The notes: a model not told the origin generated them from the sequence alone. DNA of 11,979 nt from Nitrososphaerota archaeon (GCA_003135575.1 PLCG01000089.1:4055-16033), one strand, 5' to 3'. Shown: positions 1 to 6,513, numbered from the stretch's first letter. Translations and numbers: made by a program.

Positions 1-310
1 GTGTCGGTCTCCGGTTCTCCGGAGGACGGCATTTCACGACGTTGGTGATGTAAACGTGGTCGCGGCTCAGGCCGGCCTCCATCAAGAGCGCCTCAAGCTG
101 CTTTCCGGCCGCCCCGACGAAGGGCTTCCCTTGCTGGTCCTCGTTCCTGCCCGGGCCCTCGCCGATGAGGAACACCGGTGCATCGGGCGGGCCCTCCCCT
201 GGGACGGCGTTGGTCCGGGTGAGCGAGAGCGGGCACTTCGTGCATTGCTTGACCTCAGTCGAGATGAGTGAGAGAGAGTCGTCTTGGGGAACGAGGCCGG
301 CGTCAGGCAT
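1..310 (-). CDS. Family 4 (type IV) uracil-DNA glycosylase, N-terminal part (3' end beyond window)
   Basis: Removes uracil, which arises by cytosine deamination, from DNA as the first step of base-excision repair. Only 103 residues are in the window; the family is usually about 190-220 aa. Visible are a Cys-x2-Cys pair (C23, C26) preceding the core, the uracil-binding/catalytic motif GEGPGRNEDQQGKPFVG at residues 50-66, and the segment YITNVVKCRPPENRRP at 87-102, whose C94 is the expected third ligand of the 4Fe-4S cluster. The fourth Cys should lie beyond the edge. The ATG at 310-308 overlaps the TGA of the upstream prephenate dehydratase gene (TGATG), so the two are probably one transcript with coupled translation. 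The motif set is specific to iron-sulfur UDGs of families 4/5, and the GEGPG..E form fits family 4. Confidence 0.93.
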   Translation of the reverse strand, partial: MPDAGLVPQDDSLSLISTEVKQCTKCPLSLTRTNAVPGEGPPDAPVFLIGEGPGRNEDQQGKPFVGAAGKQLEALLMEAGLSRDHVYITNVVKCRPPENRRPT

Positions 311-1185
311 CAGGAGCGATCTGCCTTGGAGCGTGGATAGGAGCCAAGGACCTTGAGGAAGGCCGTCTTCTTCGCGAGCTCGGAGAGGACCCTGGCCACC
401 TTCGGGTCCGTCCTGTGCCCCTGGATGTCCACGAAGAAGAAGTACTCCCATGGGCGCTCCTTGGTCGGCCGCGACTCTATCTTGGTGAGATTGATCTTCT
501 CCCTCGCGAAGACTTCGAGAGCGTGGTAGAGCGAGCCTGGCGTGTGTGGGACGGCGAATATTAGCGACGTCTTGCTGCCGAGACTAATCCCGCCGCGGCG
601 GGTCTTGGCGCTCCCCGCGCGGGTGGGCCCATTTCCTCCCTCTCTCGAGACGATTAGGAACCTCGTCGAGTTCGTCGAATAGTCCTCGATCCCCTTCTTC
701 AGCACCTTGAGGCCGTAGATCTCGGCTGCCCTCTCACCGGCAATCGCAGCTGCGCCCTTGAGGTTCTGTTCCTTGATCATCTTCGCGCTTCCGGCGGTGT
801 CGTAGGTGATGCGAGGCTCGACTCCGAGGGACTTTACAAAGTTGCGGCACTGGGCGAGAGCCTGCGGGTGAGAGTAGACCGTCTTGATCCCCTTCATGCT
901 GGCGGTCTGCAGGCCGATCAGGCAGTGGACGACGCGCAGGACCACCTCTCCCACCACGGTAAGGTTGGAGGACAGGAGCATGTCGTAGGTCTCATTGATG
1001 CTCCCCTCTACGGAGTTCTCGACGGGCACGACCCCAAGGTCGACGGCACCGGCCTCTGTGAGGTTGAAGACCTCGTGAATGCTCACCGTCGGGACGGTCT
1101 TCACATCCTTTCCGAACTGCTTGTAGATGGCCTCCTCGCTGTAGGCGCCGTGCTCTCCCTGGAAGCCTATCGCTAACCTGCCCAA
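310..1185 (-). CDS. pheA: Prephenate dehydratase with C-terminal ACT domain
   Basis: Converts prephenate to phenylpyruvate, the committed step to phenylalanine, in the cytoplasm. The 291-aa protein has the usual archaeal/bacterial monofunctional layout. The catalytic domain spans about residues 4-180, with FQGEHGAYSEEA near the N-terminus, the VVPVENSVEGSINE segment at 52-65, and the catalytic TRF at 174-176 inside TNSTRF. An ACT domain lies at about 205-285 with GSLY (217-220) and ESRP (237-240), the two motifs that bind phenylalanine for feedback inhibition. A basic, Gly-rich linker of about 25 residues (178-203) joins them. The start is TTG at 1185: an in-frame TGA at 1198-1200 excludes anything longer, and no ATG or GTG exists between. 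A nearby ATG at 1201 is in another frame. It overlaps the uracil-DNA glycosylase start by one base. Confidence 0.95.
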   Translation of the reverse strand: MGRLAIGFQGEHGAYSEEAIYKQFGKDVKTVPTVSIHEVFNLTEAGAVDLGVVPVENSVEGSINETYDMLLSSNLTVVGEVVLRVVHCLIGLQTASMKGIKTVYSHPQALAQCRNFVKSLGVEPRITYDTAGSAKMIKEQNLKGAAAIAGERAAEIYGLKVLKKGIEDYSTNSTRFLIVSREGGNGPTRAGSAKTRRGGISLGSKTSLIFAVPHTPGSLYHALEVFAREKINLTKIESRPTKERPWEYFFFVDIQGHRTDPKVARVLSELAKKTAFLKVLGSYPRSKADRS

Positions 1186-1275
1186 GCGGGTATCTCGTCA
1201 TGGCACCCGTCCGGGGCAGATATCACTCTTCCTTGGGGACTGCCGCGAAAGCCTTTACGCGAACCGCAGACGAGG

Positions 1276-1288
1276 TGTCCCCGGGACA
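1276..1288. repeat. 13-bp perfect inverted repeat (operator-like) in divergent intergenic region
   Basis: Arms TGTCCC (1276-1281) and GGGACA (1283-1288) are exact reverse complements around a central C. It lies between the divergent pheA and UPF0016-like genes, about 90 bases from the former and 50-80 bases ahead of the latter. Regulatory use is inferred from position only. Confidence 0.4.
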
Positions 1289-1320
1289 ACGTTGACTGCC
1301 TGGCGCCACTCGCTGGTAGA

Positions 1321-1328
1321 AGGAGGGG
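1321..1328 (+). promoter_or_regulatory. Strong Shine-Dalgarno AGGAGGGG without a canonical start codon behind it
   Basis: AGGAGG at 1321-1326 matches the archaeal anti-SD. Five to thirteen bases downstream, in frame with the UPF0016-like gene, are CTG (1333), ATT (1336) and CTG (1339) but no ATG, GTG or TTG. The first canonical start is GTG 1369, over 40 bases away. This suggests a non-AUG start or a sequence error at the start codon. Confidence 0.45.
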
Positions 1329-1368
1329 CTGCCTGATTCTGGACCAATCCGCGATCCTCGCCGCGCTC

Positions 1369-1959
1369 GTGACGATAATCGGGACCATGTTCGTAGCTGA
1401 ACTCACCGACAAGGACGCGCTCTTTCTGCTCGCTCTAGCTACGAAGACGAAGGCCATGGTCGTCTTCGCTGCCGGATCGATAGCATTCACGATCAGCTCG
1501 GCGATAATCGTCCTCGTTGGGTCGTTGCTGATCACGCTTGTCCCGGTGATAGCCATCAAACTAGCTGGCGGCGCCATAATGCTAGCCTATGCGGGGTGGG
1601 AATACTACCGCTTTTCCAGCGAGGAGCACGACATGGATGAGAGGGAGGAGAAACTCCTCGCCAAGCGCGGGAGAGGCGCGTGGTCGATCTTCATCCCTGC
1701 CGTGATCTCACTCATCGCGCTCGACCTCGCCGGCGACGCCACCGAGTTGATTACGGTCGTCTTTCTGGCGCGGTTCCAGGACGTCTTGGTGGTCTTCTCA
1801 GGGGCCGTGATCGGCCTGGTGGCAGCGACCGCGGTCGAGACCACGCTGGGCAACAAGCTGGGAAAGCTGCTCTCTCCGAAGAGGATCAAGTACCTCTCCA
1901 TCGCCGTTTTCATCATCATCGGCACGACGGTGATAGCGACCAGTCTTCTGGGCCTCTGA
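1369..1959 (+). CDS. UPF0016/GDT1-TMEM165-like membrane transporter (predicted divalent cation exchanger)
   Basis: Integral membrane protein of 196 aa as annotated, with about six hydrophobic segments in two similar halves split by a charged loop (residues about 82-103). The family (GDT1, TMEM165, MneA) exports Mn2+/Ca2+, often against protons, using two E-x-G-D-[KR]-[TS] motifs. Here the first half has AELTDKDALFLLALATKTK and the second LDLAGDATELITVVFLARF. Spacing and flanking sequence fit, but both motifs deviate, so substrate is uncertain. The GTG at 1369 begins inside the first membrane helix. The frame stays open upstream with more hydrophobic residues (ILDQSAILAAL), and a strong SD at 1321-1328 points to a start near 1333-1339, where only CTG, ATT and CTG occur in frame. 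The true N-terminus is probably 10-12 residues longer. It is transcribed divergently from pheA. Confidence 0.75.
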   Translation: MTIIGTMFVAELTDKDALFLLALATKTKAMVVFAAGSIAFTISSAIIVLVGSLLITLVPVIAIKLAGGAIMLAYAGWEYYRFSSEEHDMDEREEKLLAKRGRGAWSIFIPAVISLIALDLAGDATELITVVFLARFQDVLVVFSGAVIGLVAATAVETTLGNKLGKLLSPKRIKYLSIAVFIIIGTTVIATSLLGL

Positions 1960-2005
1960 GACTGGTCTCACGCGAGCGGAAACTTGCGTTTTCAACGCGC
2001 CTAAG

Positions 2006-2014
2006 CCTTAAATC
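2006..2014 (+). promoter_or_regulatory. TATA box of proS
   Basis: CCTTAAATC, centred near 2010, is the only AT-rich block in this GC-rich gap. Archaeal initiation about 26 bases downstream would fall near 2036, giving a leader of roughly 8 bases before the ATG at 2044. The same element type is seen ahead of S26e and the small Cys/His protein. Confidence 0.6.
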
Positions 2015-2043
2015 TCATCCGAGGCGCGGGCGCACGGAATCCG

Positions 2044-3477
2044 ATGCCGAAGGCCACCCTGCCCGACAAGTTCAAGCAGTTCGGCGAGTGGTATGACCAA
2101 GTCTCCGAGAAGGCGGAGCTCGCGGACGTGAGGTACGGGGTGAAGGGCTTCGTCGTCTACAGGCCGAACCTCATGCACATCGTCAGAGAGATCTACGAGA
2201 CGCTCGAGCGCCACCTCATCGCGGACGGGCACAGGGCGATGCTCTTCCCGCTGCTGATCTCTTACAAGAACCTGCTCGTCGAGAAGGAGCACGTGAAGGG
2301 TTTTGAGAAGGAGGTGTTCTTCGTGGAGAGGTCTGCGACAGAGGCCTTGGACGAGAGGTTGTTCATCAGGCCCACCTCGGAGACGGCGATCTACCCGATG
2401 TACGCGCTCTGGATCCGCAGCTACAGGGACCTCCCGTTCAAGGCCTTCCAATCGTGCGCTGTCTACCGCTATGAGACGAAGGCCACAAGGCCGCTCTTCA
2501 GGGGGAGGGAGTTCCTCTGGATAGAGTCGCATGACGTCTTCTCGACGAGGCAGGAAGCCGAATCTCAACTGCTAGAGGACCTTGAGACCACCAGGAAGAC
2601 GTTCGAGGAGTTCGCCCTCCCATTTCTGGTGATCGAGAGGGAACCGTTCGACAGGTTCCCGGGCGCCGAGAGGACCCTCGCCTACGACGTCCCCCTCCCA
2701 GACAAGCAGGTCCTGCAGTCGGCTACGACGCACCTCCTGGGCCAGCGGTTCACAAAACCATTCGGGGTCACGTTCCTGTCGCCAAAGGGAGAGAAGGCCA
2801 TCCCCGAGTCGACGTGCTTCGGTCCGGGCGTCTCGAGGATCGCCGCTCTCGTGGTGTCAGTGCACGGGGACGAATACGGGATGGTCCTCCCGTTCAAGGC
2901 AGCGAGCGTCCAGGTGGTCGTCCTCCCAATCAGGAACGAGCCGGCCCTGGTCGAGTACGCCCGCAGCGTTACCGAAAAAATCGCAAAGGCAGGGTACAGG
3001 GTGAAGCTGGATGATGGGGGAGAGACCGCGGGCGAGAAGTTCTACCACTGGGAGATGCTGGGGACTCCTGTGAGGGTGGAAATAGGCCCGAAGGAGGTCG
3101 AGAGCAAGCTCTTGACGGTCACGAGAAGGGACCTCAGGAAAAGGGAGAGCGTCCCGGAGGACTCGCTCCTGCCAAGGCTCGCCTCGCTCGAGAAGGAGAT
3201 CCTCGCAGAGCTCTCTAGAAGGTCATGGGAGTGGCTCAACTCCAACATCCATGAGGCGTCTACGAAAGACGATCTATTGGCGCAGACCAAGGGGGCGGGG
3301 GGCTTCATCAAGTTCACGTTCTGCGGGAGGGAGGTCTGCGGGGCAGACATCAAAGTCAAGACAGGCGGCTACGAGGTACGCGGAAAGAGGGCAGATGTCG
3401 AGGAGCCGCACGCGCTTACCTGCACATGGTGCGGAGAGAAGGGCGTGGAACTTGCCTACCTGGCAAAGGCCTACTAG
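2044..3477 (+). CDS. proS: Prolyl-tRNA synthetase, archaeal/eukaryotic type
   Basis: Charges tRNA-Pro with proline in the cytoplasm. The 477 aa is normal for the archaeal type, which lacks the bacterial editing insertion. The class II catalytic core shows RPTSETAIYPMYALWIRSYRDL (109-130), motif 2 YRYETKATRPLFRGREFLW (141-159) with the ESHD that follows, and motif 3 GPGVSRIAALVVSVHGDEYG (260-279). An anticodon-binding domain follows (about 285-390). The C-terminal zinc-binding domain carries C427-x4-C432 and C460-x2-C463, and the protein ends in the conserved Ala-Tyr. The ATG at 2044 follows a TATA box at the right distance and matches the usual N-terminus. The stop (TAG 3475-3477) is one base from the stop of the converging PfkB-family gene. 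Confidence 0.98.
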   Translation: MPKATLPDKFKQFGEWYDQVSEKAELADVRYGVKGFVVYRPNLMHIVREIYETLERHLIADGHRAMLFPLLISYKNLLVEKEHVKGFEKEVFFVERSATEALDERLFIRPTSETAIYPMYALWIRSYRDLPFKAFQSCAVYRYETKATRPLFRGREFLWIESHDVFSTRQEAESQLLEDLETTRKTFEEFALPFLVIEREPFDRFPGAERTLAYDVPLPDKQVLQSATTHLLGQRFTKPFGVTFLSPKGEKAIPESTCFGPGVSRIAALVVSVHGDEYGMVLPFKAASVQVVVLPIRNEPALVEYARSVTEKIAKAGYRVKLDDGGETAGEKFYHWEMLGTPVRVEIGPKEVESKLLTVTRRDLRKRESVPEDSLLPRLASLEKEILAELSRRSWEWLNSNIHEASTKDDLLAQTKGAGGFIKFTFCGREVCGADIKVKTGGYEVRGKRADVEEPHALTCTWCGEKGVELAYLAKAY

Positions 3478-3478
3478 T

Positions 3479-4393
3479 TCAGATGGTCTCGACCGTCGTG
3501 GCCGAGCTGTAGAGCTTCCTCGCTTGCTGGTCGACGCTGTGGGGGAGCTCGATCTTGCCCAGCGCTATCGAGTTCAGAGACATGGAGGAGGCGGCGATGC
3601 CGAAGCAGCACGACCAGAGGAAATCCCTTGAGCGAAGGAAGCAGCTGATGAGGGCCCCGGCGAATATGTCTCCAGCCCCGGTGCTGTCCAAGTCCTTGAC
3701 CTTCGGGACCTCCACCTGAGAGATCTTGTTTCCCTCCAGGACGAGGGCGGGGTCGCTCCCTCGGGTCACGACCGCCTTGCGGACCTTCTTCGAGAGCTTG
3801 ACGAGGGCTGCCTTCCCGTTCGTCGTCCCGGTCAACGCGTTAGCCTCCTCGAGGTCCATCTTCAGGGCATCGACGTTCCCAAGGACCTTGTCGTCGTTCC
3901 AGCTGTCGACGACCACCCTCCCCGAGGCGTCGAACATCCTGACGAACCCTTGCGGGTCGAGGAAGCAAAAGTCCGACCTCTTCCGCACCTCCTCGAAGAC
4001 TTGAATTGAAATCTCGTGAGCGAGGGGGCTGATGAGGGAGGCATTGAACTGCTTGTCAGGGACCTGCTCGACTGTGAGATCCTCGCATCTCTCGACGAGA
4101 TACAGGACCCTCTCGCTTCCCTTGATGACGAGCTTGAAGCGGGTGGTCTTCTTGGCGCTGCTCCGGTCCATCGCCCGTAGCTGGAGCCCGTTGCGCGCGA
4201 GCCAGACTATCTGCTCGTCGGGAAAGTCTGGCCCGACCTTCGTGAGCGGCATGACGTCGAAGCCGAACCGAGCACAGAGGAGCCCGGCGTAGCAGGGCGG
4301 GCCCCCTATGGAGGTGATCTGCCGCTGGGCCAGGTCGATCCTGTCGATAGTGATGAAACCCGCGACGAGGACATTCAACCCGGCTCCAGCCAC
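3479..4393 (-). CDS. PfkB-family carbohydrate/nucleoside kinase, substrate unknown
   Basis: ATP-dependent small-molecule kinase of the ribokinase (PfkB) fold, 304 aa. The N-terminal half has the Gly-Gly substrate-lid motif SIGGPPCYAG (28-37) and a KVGPDFPDE segment (52-60). The C-terminal half has LDPQG (145-149), VVTRGSDP (208-215) and the PfkB signature DSTGAGDIFAGAL (236-248), with D242 as catalytic base and the anion hole at GAGD. Candidate substrates in archaeal relatives include sugars, nucleosides and myo-inositol; nothing visible decides. The GTG at 4393 gives the longest sensible protein. TTG at 4378 (giving MNVLVAGFITID) fits better with the TATA palindrome at 4408-4417, because initiation 26 bases on would fall near 4386. 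The fold starts at residue 6 or so either way. It is tail-to-tail with proS. Confidence 0.9.
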   Translation of the reverse strand: MAGAGLNVLVAGFITIDRIDLAQRQITSIGGPPCYAGLLCARFGFDVMPLTKVGPDFPDEQIVWLARNGLQLRAMDRSSAKKTTRFKLVIKGSERVLYLVERCEDLTVEQVPDKQFNASLISPLAHEISIQVFEEVRKRSDFCFLDPQGFVRMFDASGRVVVDSWNDDKVLGNVDALKMDLEEANALTGTTNGKAALVKLSKKVRKAVVTRGSDPALVLEGNKISQVEVPKVKDLDSTGAGDIFAGALISCFLRSRDFLWSCCFGIAASSMSLNSIALGKIELPHSVDQQARKLYSSATTVETI

Positions 4394-4407
4394 TCCATTC
4401 TGGAAGC

Positions 4408-4417
4408 GTCTTAAGAC
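4408..4417. promoter_or_regulatory. Palindromic TATA-like box GTCTTAAGAC, possible bidirectional promoter
   Basis: A perfect 10-bp palindrome centred at 4412/4413, between the divergent PfkB-family and ABC permease genes. A symmetric box can direct TBP binding either way. Minus-strand initiation would fall near 4386 (8 bases ahead of a TTG at 4378), and plus-strand initiation near 4439. It is the best TATA candidate in this gap; two-way use is inferred. Confidence 0.5.
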
Positions 4418-4522
4418 TTGCTCGAAGAATCAGAGAGAGGTCGTCAGACATCGAGGGCCTTGAAGTGCTCGAACCAAAACTCGGAAAGCTTATCCAGTTG
4501 ACCGAAGAGTTGGAGGAGGCAG

Positions 4523-4567
4523 ATGGGCGACGTCACCGGTCCTTGTGGGGGTGCGCCCACAGCATGA
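4523..4567 (+). CDS. Possible 14-codon upstream ORF / leader peptide ahead of the ABC permease
   Basis: ATG at 4523 encodes MGDVTGPCGGAPTA and stops at TGA 4565-4567. It has the best Shine-Dalgarno sequence nearby, GGAGGAGG at 4512-4519, with GGAGG six bases from the ATG. Its TGA overlaps the permease ATG at 4564 in an ATGA arrangement typical of translational coupling. The peptide has no recognised function. The alternative is that a base-level error or a real frameshift hides an N-terminal extension of the permease. Confidence 0.35.
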   Translation: MGDVTGPCGGAPTA

Positions 4568-5391
4568 GCGGCGCCCTCTGGGCGCTTTCCGTGCAGACGT
4601 TCAAGGTGACGCTCAGGTCGAAGTGGCTGCTCATGTTCACCATCGTCTTCTTCTTCTTCGCCTTCAACCTGCCTTTCGTCTTGCTTCAGCTGATGCACCT
4701 GCTCCCCGGGAACTATGTGTCTGCGTTTATGGCGACGCTGATCAACACCTCGTTCGCGTTGATGCCCCTACTGGCCCTGCCCCTGGGGGCCGTAAGCATC
4801 GTCGAGGAGAGGGAGTCGGGAGCCCTCCAATACATGCTCTCAACTCCGATATCGAGGGGCAAGTTCCTTGCGGCAAGGGCGCTTGGGCTCCTCCTCGCCA
4901 CCACCAGCATCATAGCGCTCGGTTTCGGCTCGGCAGCCCTCATCGAATTCCGGTTCACAGCCGGCGCTACAGGGCTGTTGTATGTCACGTTGGCGGCGTG
5001 CATCCTAAACGCGACCATGGTGGGAGTCTCCCTCGTGATCGCGACGGTGTCGAGGAGGAGGCTGACCGCGCACAGCTTGGCGATACTCATCTGGTTCCTC
5101 CTGACATACGCCGCCGCTTCGGCGCTCGGTCAGATCTCAGTCCTCTCCCGGGCCGGTGAGTACGGGGCACTCCTGCCTTGGATTTTCCTGAACCCAGTCG
5201 AGGTCAGCAGGCTGGTGGCGGTGATGCAGATCCCAGGATCGGGCATTCAGGATATAGGGGCCACGGGGGTGGCCATGCAAATCTTGTTCACAAACAGCGC
5301 GCTGCCCGTCCTATACGGCGTGGCGGCAATGTGGGTAGGGATCTCGCTGGTGGCAGCGTTCGTGATATTCACGTTCCAGGACATCAGATAG
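4564..5391 (+). CDS. ABC-2 type (NosY-like) transporter permease subunit
   Basis: Membrane subunit of an ABC exporter, 275 aa from this start. About six membrane segments are visible (residues roughly 22-44, 55-78, 105-127, 136-160, 171-190 and 248-270). The cytoplasmic loop VEERESGALQYMLSTPISRGKFLAAR (80-105) is the coupling-loop hallmark of ABC-2/NosY permeases, and FLNPVEVSRLVAV (208-220) resembles the Asn-Pro motif of NosY-type proteins. No ATPase gene adjoins it, so the partner must be elsewhere. Cargo is unknown. The start ATG 4564 is favoured by its ATGA overlap with a mini-ORF that has a strong SD, and by near-total G/C at third codon positions from here on. A longer GTG start at 4465 (with GAGG 8 bases ahead) would add 33 hydrophilic residues of different codon use. 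Confidence 0.85.
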   Translation: MSGALWALSVQTFKVTLRSKWLLMFTIVFFFFAFNLPFVLLQLMHLLPGNYVSAFMATLINTSFALMPLLALPLGAVSIVEERESGALQYMLSTPISRGKFLAARALGLLLATTSIIALGFGSAALIEFRFTAGATGLLYVTLAACILNATMVGVSLVIATVSRRRLTAHSLAILIWFLLTYAAASALGQISVLSRAGEYGALLPWIFLNPVEVSRLVAVMQIPGSGIQDIGATGVAMQILFTNSALPVLYGVAAMWVGISLVAAFVIFTFQDIR

Positions 5392-5481
5392 CGCCACGAC
5401 CAAGGCCCAGGACTCCCCTTTCTGCGGCCGGGGTATCCAAGCTTTCCAGAAGGCAGCCTTTCCCAGTCGGCGCGCCCCAAC

Positions 5482-5490
5482 CTTTTAAAC
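5482..5490 (+). promoter_or_regulatory. TATA box of the S26e gene
   Basis: CTTTTAAAC centred near 5486 predicts initiation near 5512, a leader of about 10 bases before the ATG at 5522. It is followed at 5493-5503 by GCCCC-C-GGGGC, a perfect 5-bp inverted repeat lying between TATA and the expected start of transcription. Confidence 0.6.
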
Positions 5491-5521
5491 AGGCCCCCGG
5501 GGCGCTTTCTCGGTATCTAGG

Positions 5522-5800
5522 ATGACAAAGAAGCGGAAGAGCCGCGGACGGTCGAAGGGCGGCAAGGGCAGCTCAGGTTTCATTTCGTGCAGCAACTGCG
5601 GCGCGCACGTCCCGAGAGACAAGGCGAAGAAGGTCACGACGAGGCTCAGCATGGTCGAGCCCCTCCTAGCGAGGGAGCTGAGAGCGGCAGGTGCCTACAT
5701 AGCGGCGCCCACTACGGTGAGATACTACTGCATATCGTGCTCGGTGCACTACGGCATCGTGAACGTCAGGGCCAAGTCAGAAAGACGCAATACCTACTGA
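5522..5800 (+). CDS. rps26e: Small ribosomal subunit protein eS26 (S26e)
   Basis: Component of the small ribosomal subunit located near the mRNA exit region in eukaryotes. In archaea it occurs mainly in Crenarchaeota, Thaumarchaeota and relatives. The 92-aa protein has a very basic N-terminus (residues 1-16), a zinc site formed by C23-x2-C26 and C70-x2-C73, the family segment CGAHVPRDKAKK (26-37), and YYCISCSVHYGIVNVRAKSERR (68-89), all diagnostic of S26e. The ATG at 5522 follows its own TATA box with a short leader. It converges on the phosphatidyltransferase gene with a 26-base gap. Confidence 0.96.
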   Translation: MTKKRKSRGRSKGGKGSSGFISCSNCGAHVPRDKAKKVTTRLSMVEPLLARELRAAGAYIAAPTTVRYYCISCSVHYGIVNVRAKSERRNTY

Positions 5801-5826
5801 GGGCCAGGATAGCGGAGGTCCGCTCC

Positions 5827-6432
5827 TCAGGGTGACGCGGGCGTCTGCGCCATGGCTGCCGCCTTTTGGGCACGGCCTAGCGCTGAGCTCACCTTTATCG
5901 TCCTGTGGATGATGGTCAGGAACGCGATGACCACGACGATCAGGACGCCCACCACTACGATCGAGAGCAGCGAGGTCACGATGAGCACCACCAGCCTCTC
6001 GCTCCTTTCTCCGATGCCTATCCCCGCGAGGTTCACCCCCAGCGCATCGCCTTTCGCTCGCGTATAGCTGACGAGAAGGCTGAACGCGAGCGCGAGCAAC
6101 ACGAAGAGAGGGCTGGTATAGCTCCCAAGGAGGATCCCCAGGTAGATGAGCAGCTCGGAGACCCGGTCTAGCGTCGAGTCGAGAAAGGCCCCTCGGGGGC
6201 TGGTCTTGCCGGTGGCGCGCGCGACTGCTCCGTCTAGCACGTCGAAGAATCCCGAGAGGATCACCATCAGGCCGGCAGCGAAGGGCTGTCCTCCGCTGTA
6301 GTAGATGAACGCCAAGACCGAAAAGAGCAGGCCGATGAGCGTCCATGCGGTCGGGCTGGGTAGCACCTTGGAGGCGGTCAAACCCATCGACCCTAGGACC
6401 TTGCTAAGCGAGCCTCTGAGCCGGTCGAGCAA
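5827..6432 (-). CDS. CDP-alcohol phosphatidyltransferase, probable archaetidylinositol phosphate synthase
   Basis: Integral membrane enzyme (201 aa) that joins a CDP-activated lipid to an alcohol head group. The CDP-alcohol phosphotransferase signature D-x2-D-G-x2-A-R-x8-G-x3-D-x3-D is complete: D64, D67, G68, A71, R72, G81, D85 and D89, the acidic residues binding two metal ions. About five to six hydrophobic helices surround it. The GIGIGERSERL segment (137-147) is typical of archaetidylinositol phosphate synthases, which use CDP-archaeol and inositol 1-phosphate, so this is the favoured activity, though inferred. The start is TTG 6432, the only ATG/GTG/TTG in the upstream open frame that keeps the whole first helix, with GGGAGGG at 6443-6449 about 10 bases ahead. 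Confidence 0.9.
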   Translation of the reverse strand: MLDRLRGSLSKVLGSMGLTASKVLPSPTAWTLIGLLFSVLAFIYYSGGQPFAAGLMVILSGFFDVLDGAVARATGKTSPRGAFLDSTLDRVSELLIYLGILLGSYTSPLFVLLALAFSLLVSYTRAKGDALGVNLAGIGIGERSERLVVLIVTSLLSIVVVGVLIVVVIAFLTIIHRTIKVSSALGRAQKAAAMAQTPASP

Positions 6433-6513
6433 CCTTACGCCGCCCTCCCGCTTGTCGGCACGCCAGTAACGACTAGTGGCATCCGGAAACGGTTGGCCCG
6501 TTCCAGGAATATG

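Larger units (their letters stand above)
1186..1368. promoter_or_regulatory. Divergent intergenic region between pheA and the UPF0016-like gene
   Basis: No gene is visible here. The region must hold both divergent promoters. On the minus strand an AT-rich GTGATATC element (about 1219-1226) lies 35-40 bases ahead of the pheA TTG and could be its TATA box. On the plus strand GCCTTTACG (about 1251-1259) is a weak candidate. The sequence TGTCCC-C-GGGACA at 1276-1288 is a perfect 6-bp inverted repeat around one base and resembles a dimeric regulator's operator. A strong Shine-Dalgarno-like AGGAGGGG sits at 1321-1328. Promoter assignments here are weak; the repeat and the SD are read directly. Confidence 0.4.

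Noticed and set aside
1186..1368. Possible tRNA or small RNA gene in the largest intergenic gap
   Set aside because: No T-loop consensus, acceptor pairing or C/D-box pattern was found on either strand. The other gaps (5392-5521, 6433-6546, 11076-11257) were also negative.
1173..1577. Minus-strand open frame of 134 codons covering the divergent intergenic region
   Set aside because: Antisense to the UPF0016-like gene. Composition mirrors the hydrophobic codons of the opposite strand and it lacks a domain.
2008..2568. Minus-strand open frame of 186 codons
   Set aside because: Antisense shadow of proS, and it also covers the proS promoter.
4465..4563. N-terminal 33-codon extension of the ABC permease from GTG 4465
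   Set aside because: Third-codon G/C is clearly lower than in the permease body, and the sequence contains the SD and mini-ORF that fit ATG 4564. Not fully excluded, since GAGG precedes the GTG.
5777..6346. Minus-strand open frame of 189 codons
   Set aside because: Shifted-frame shadow of the phosphatidyltransferase, whose catalytic signature is intact in the chosen frame.
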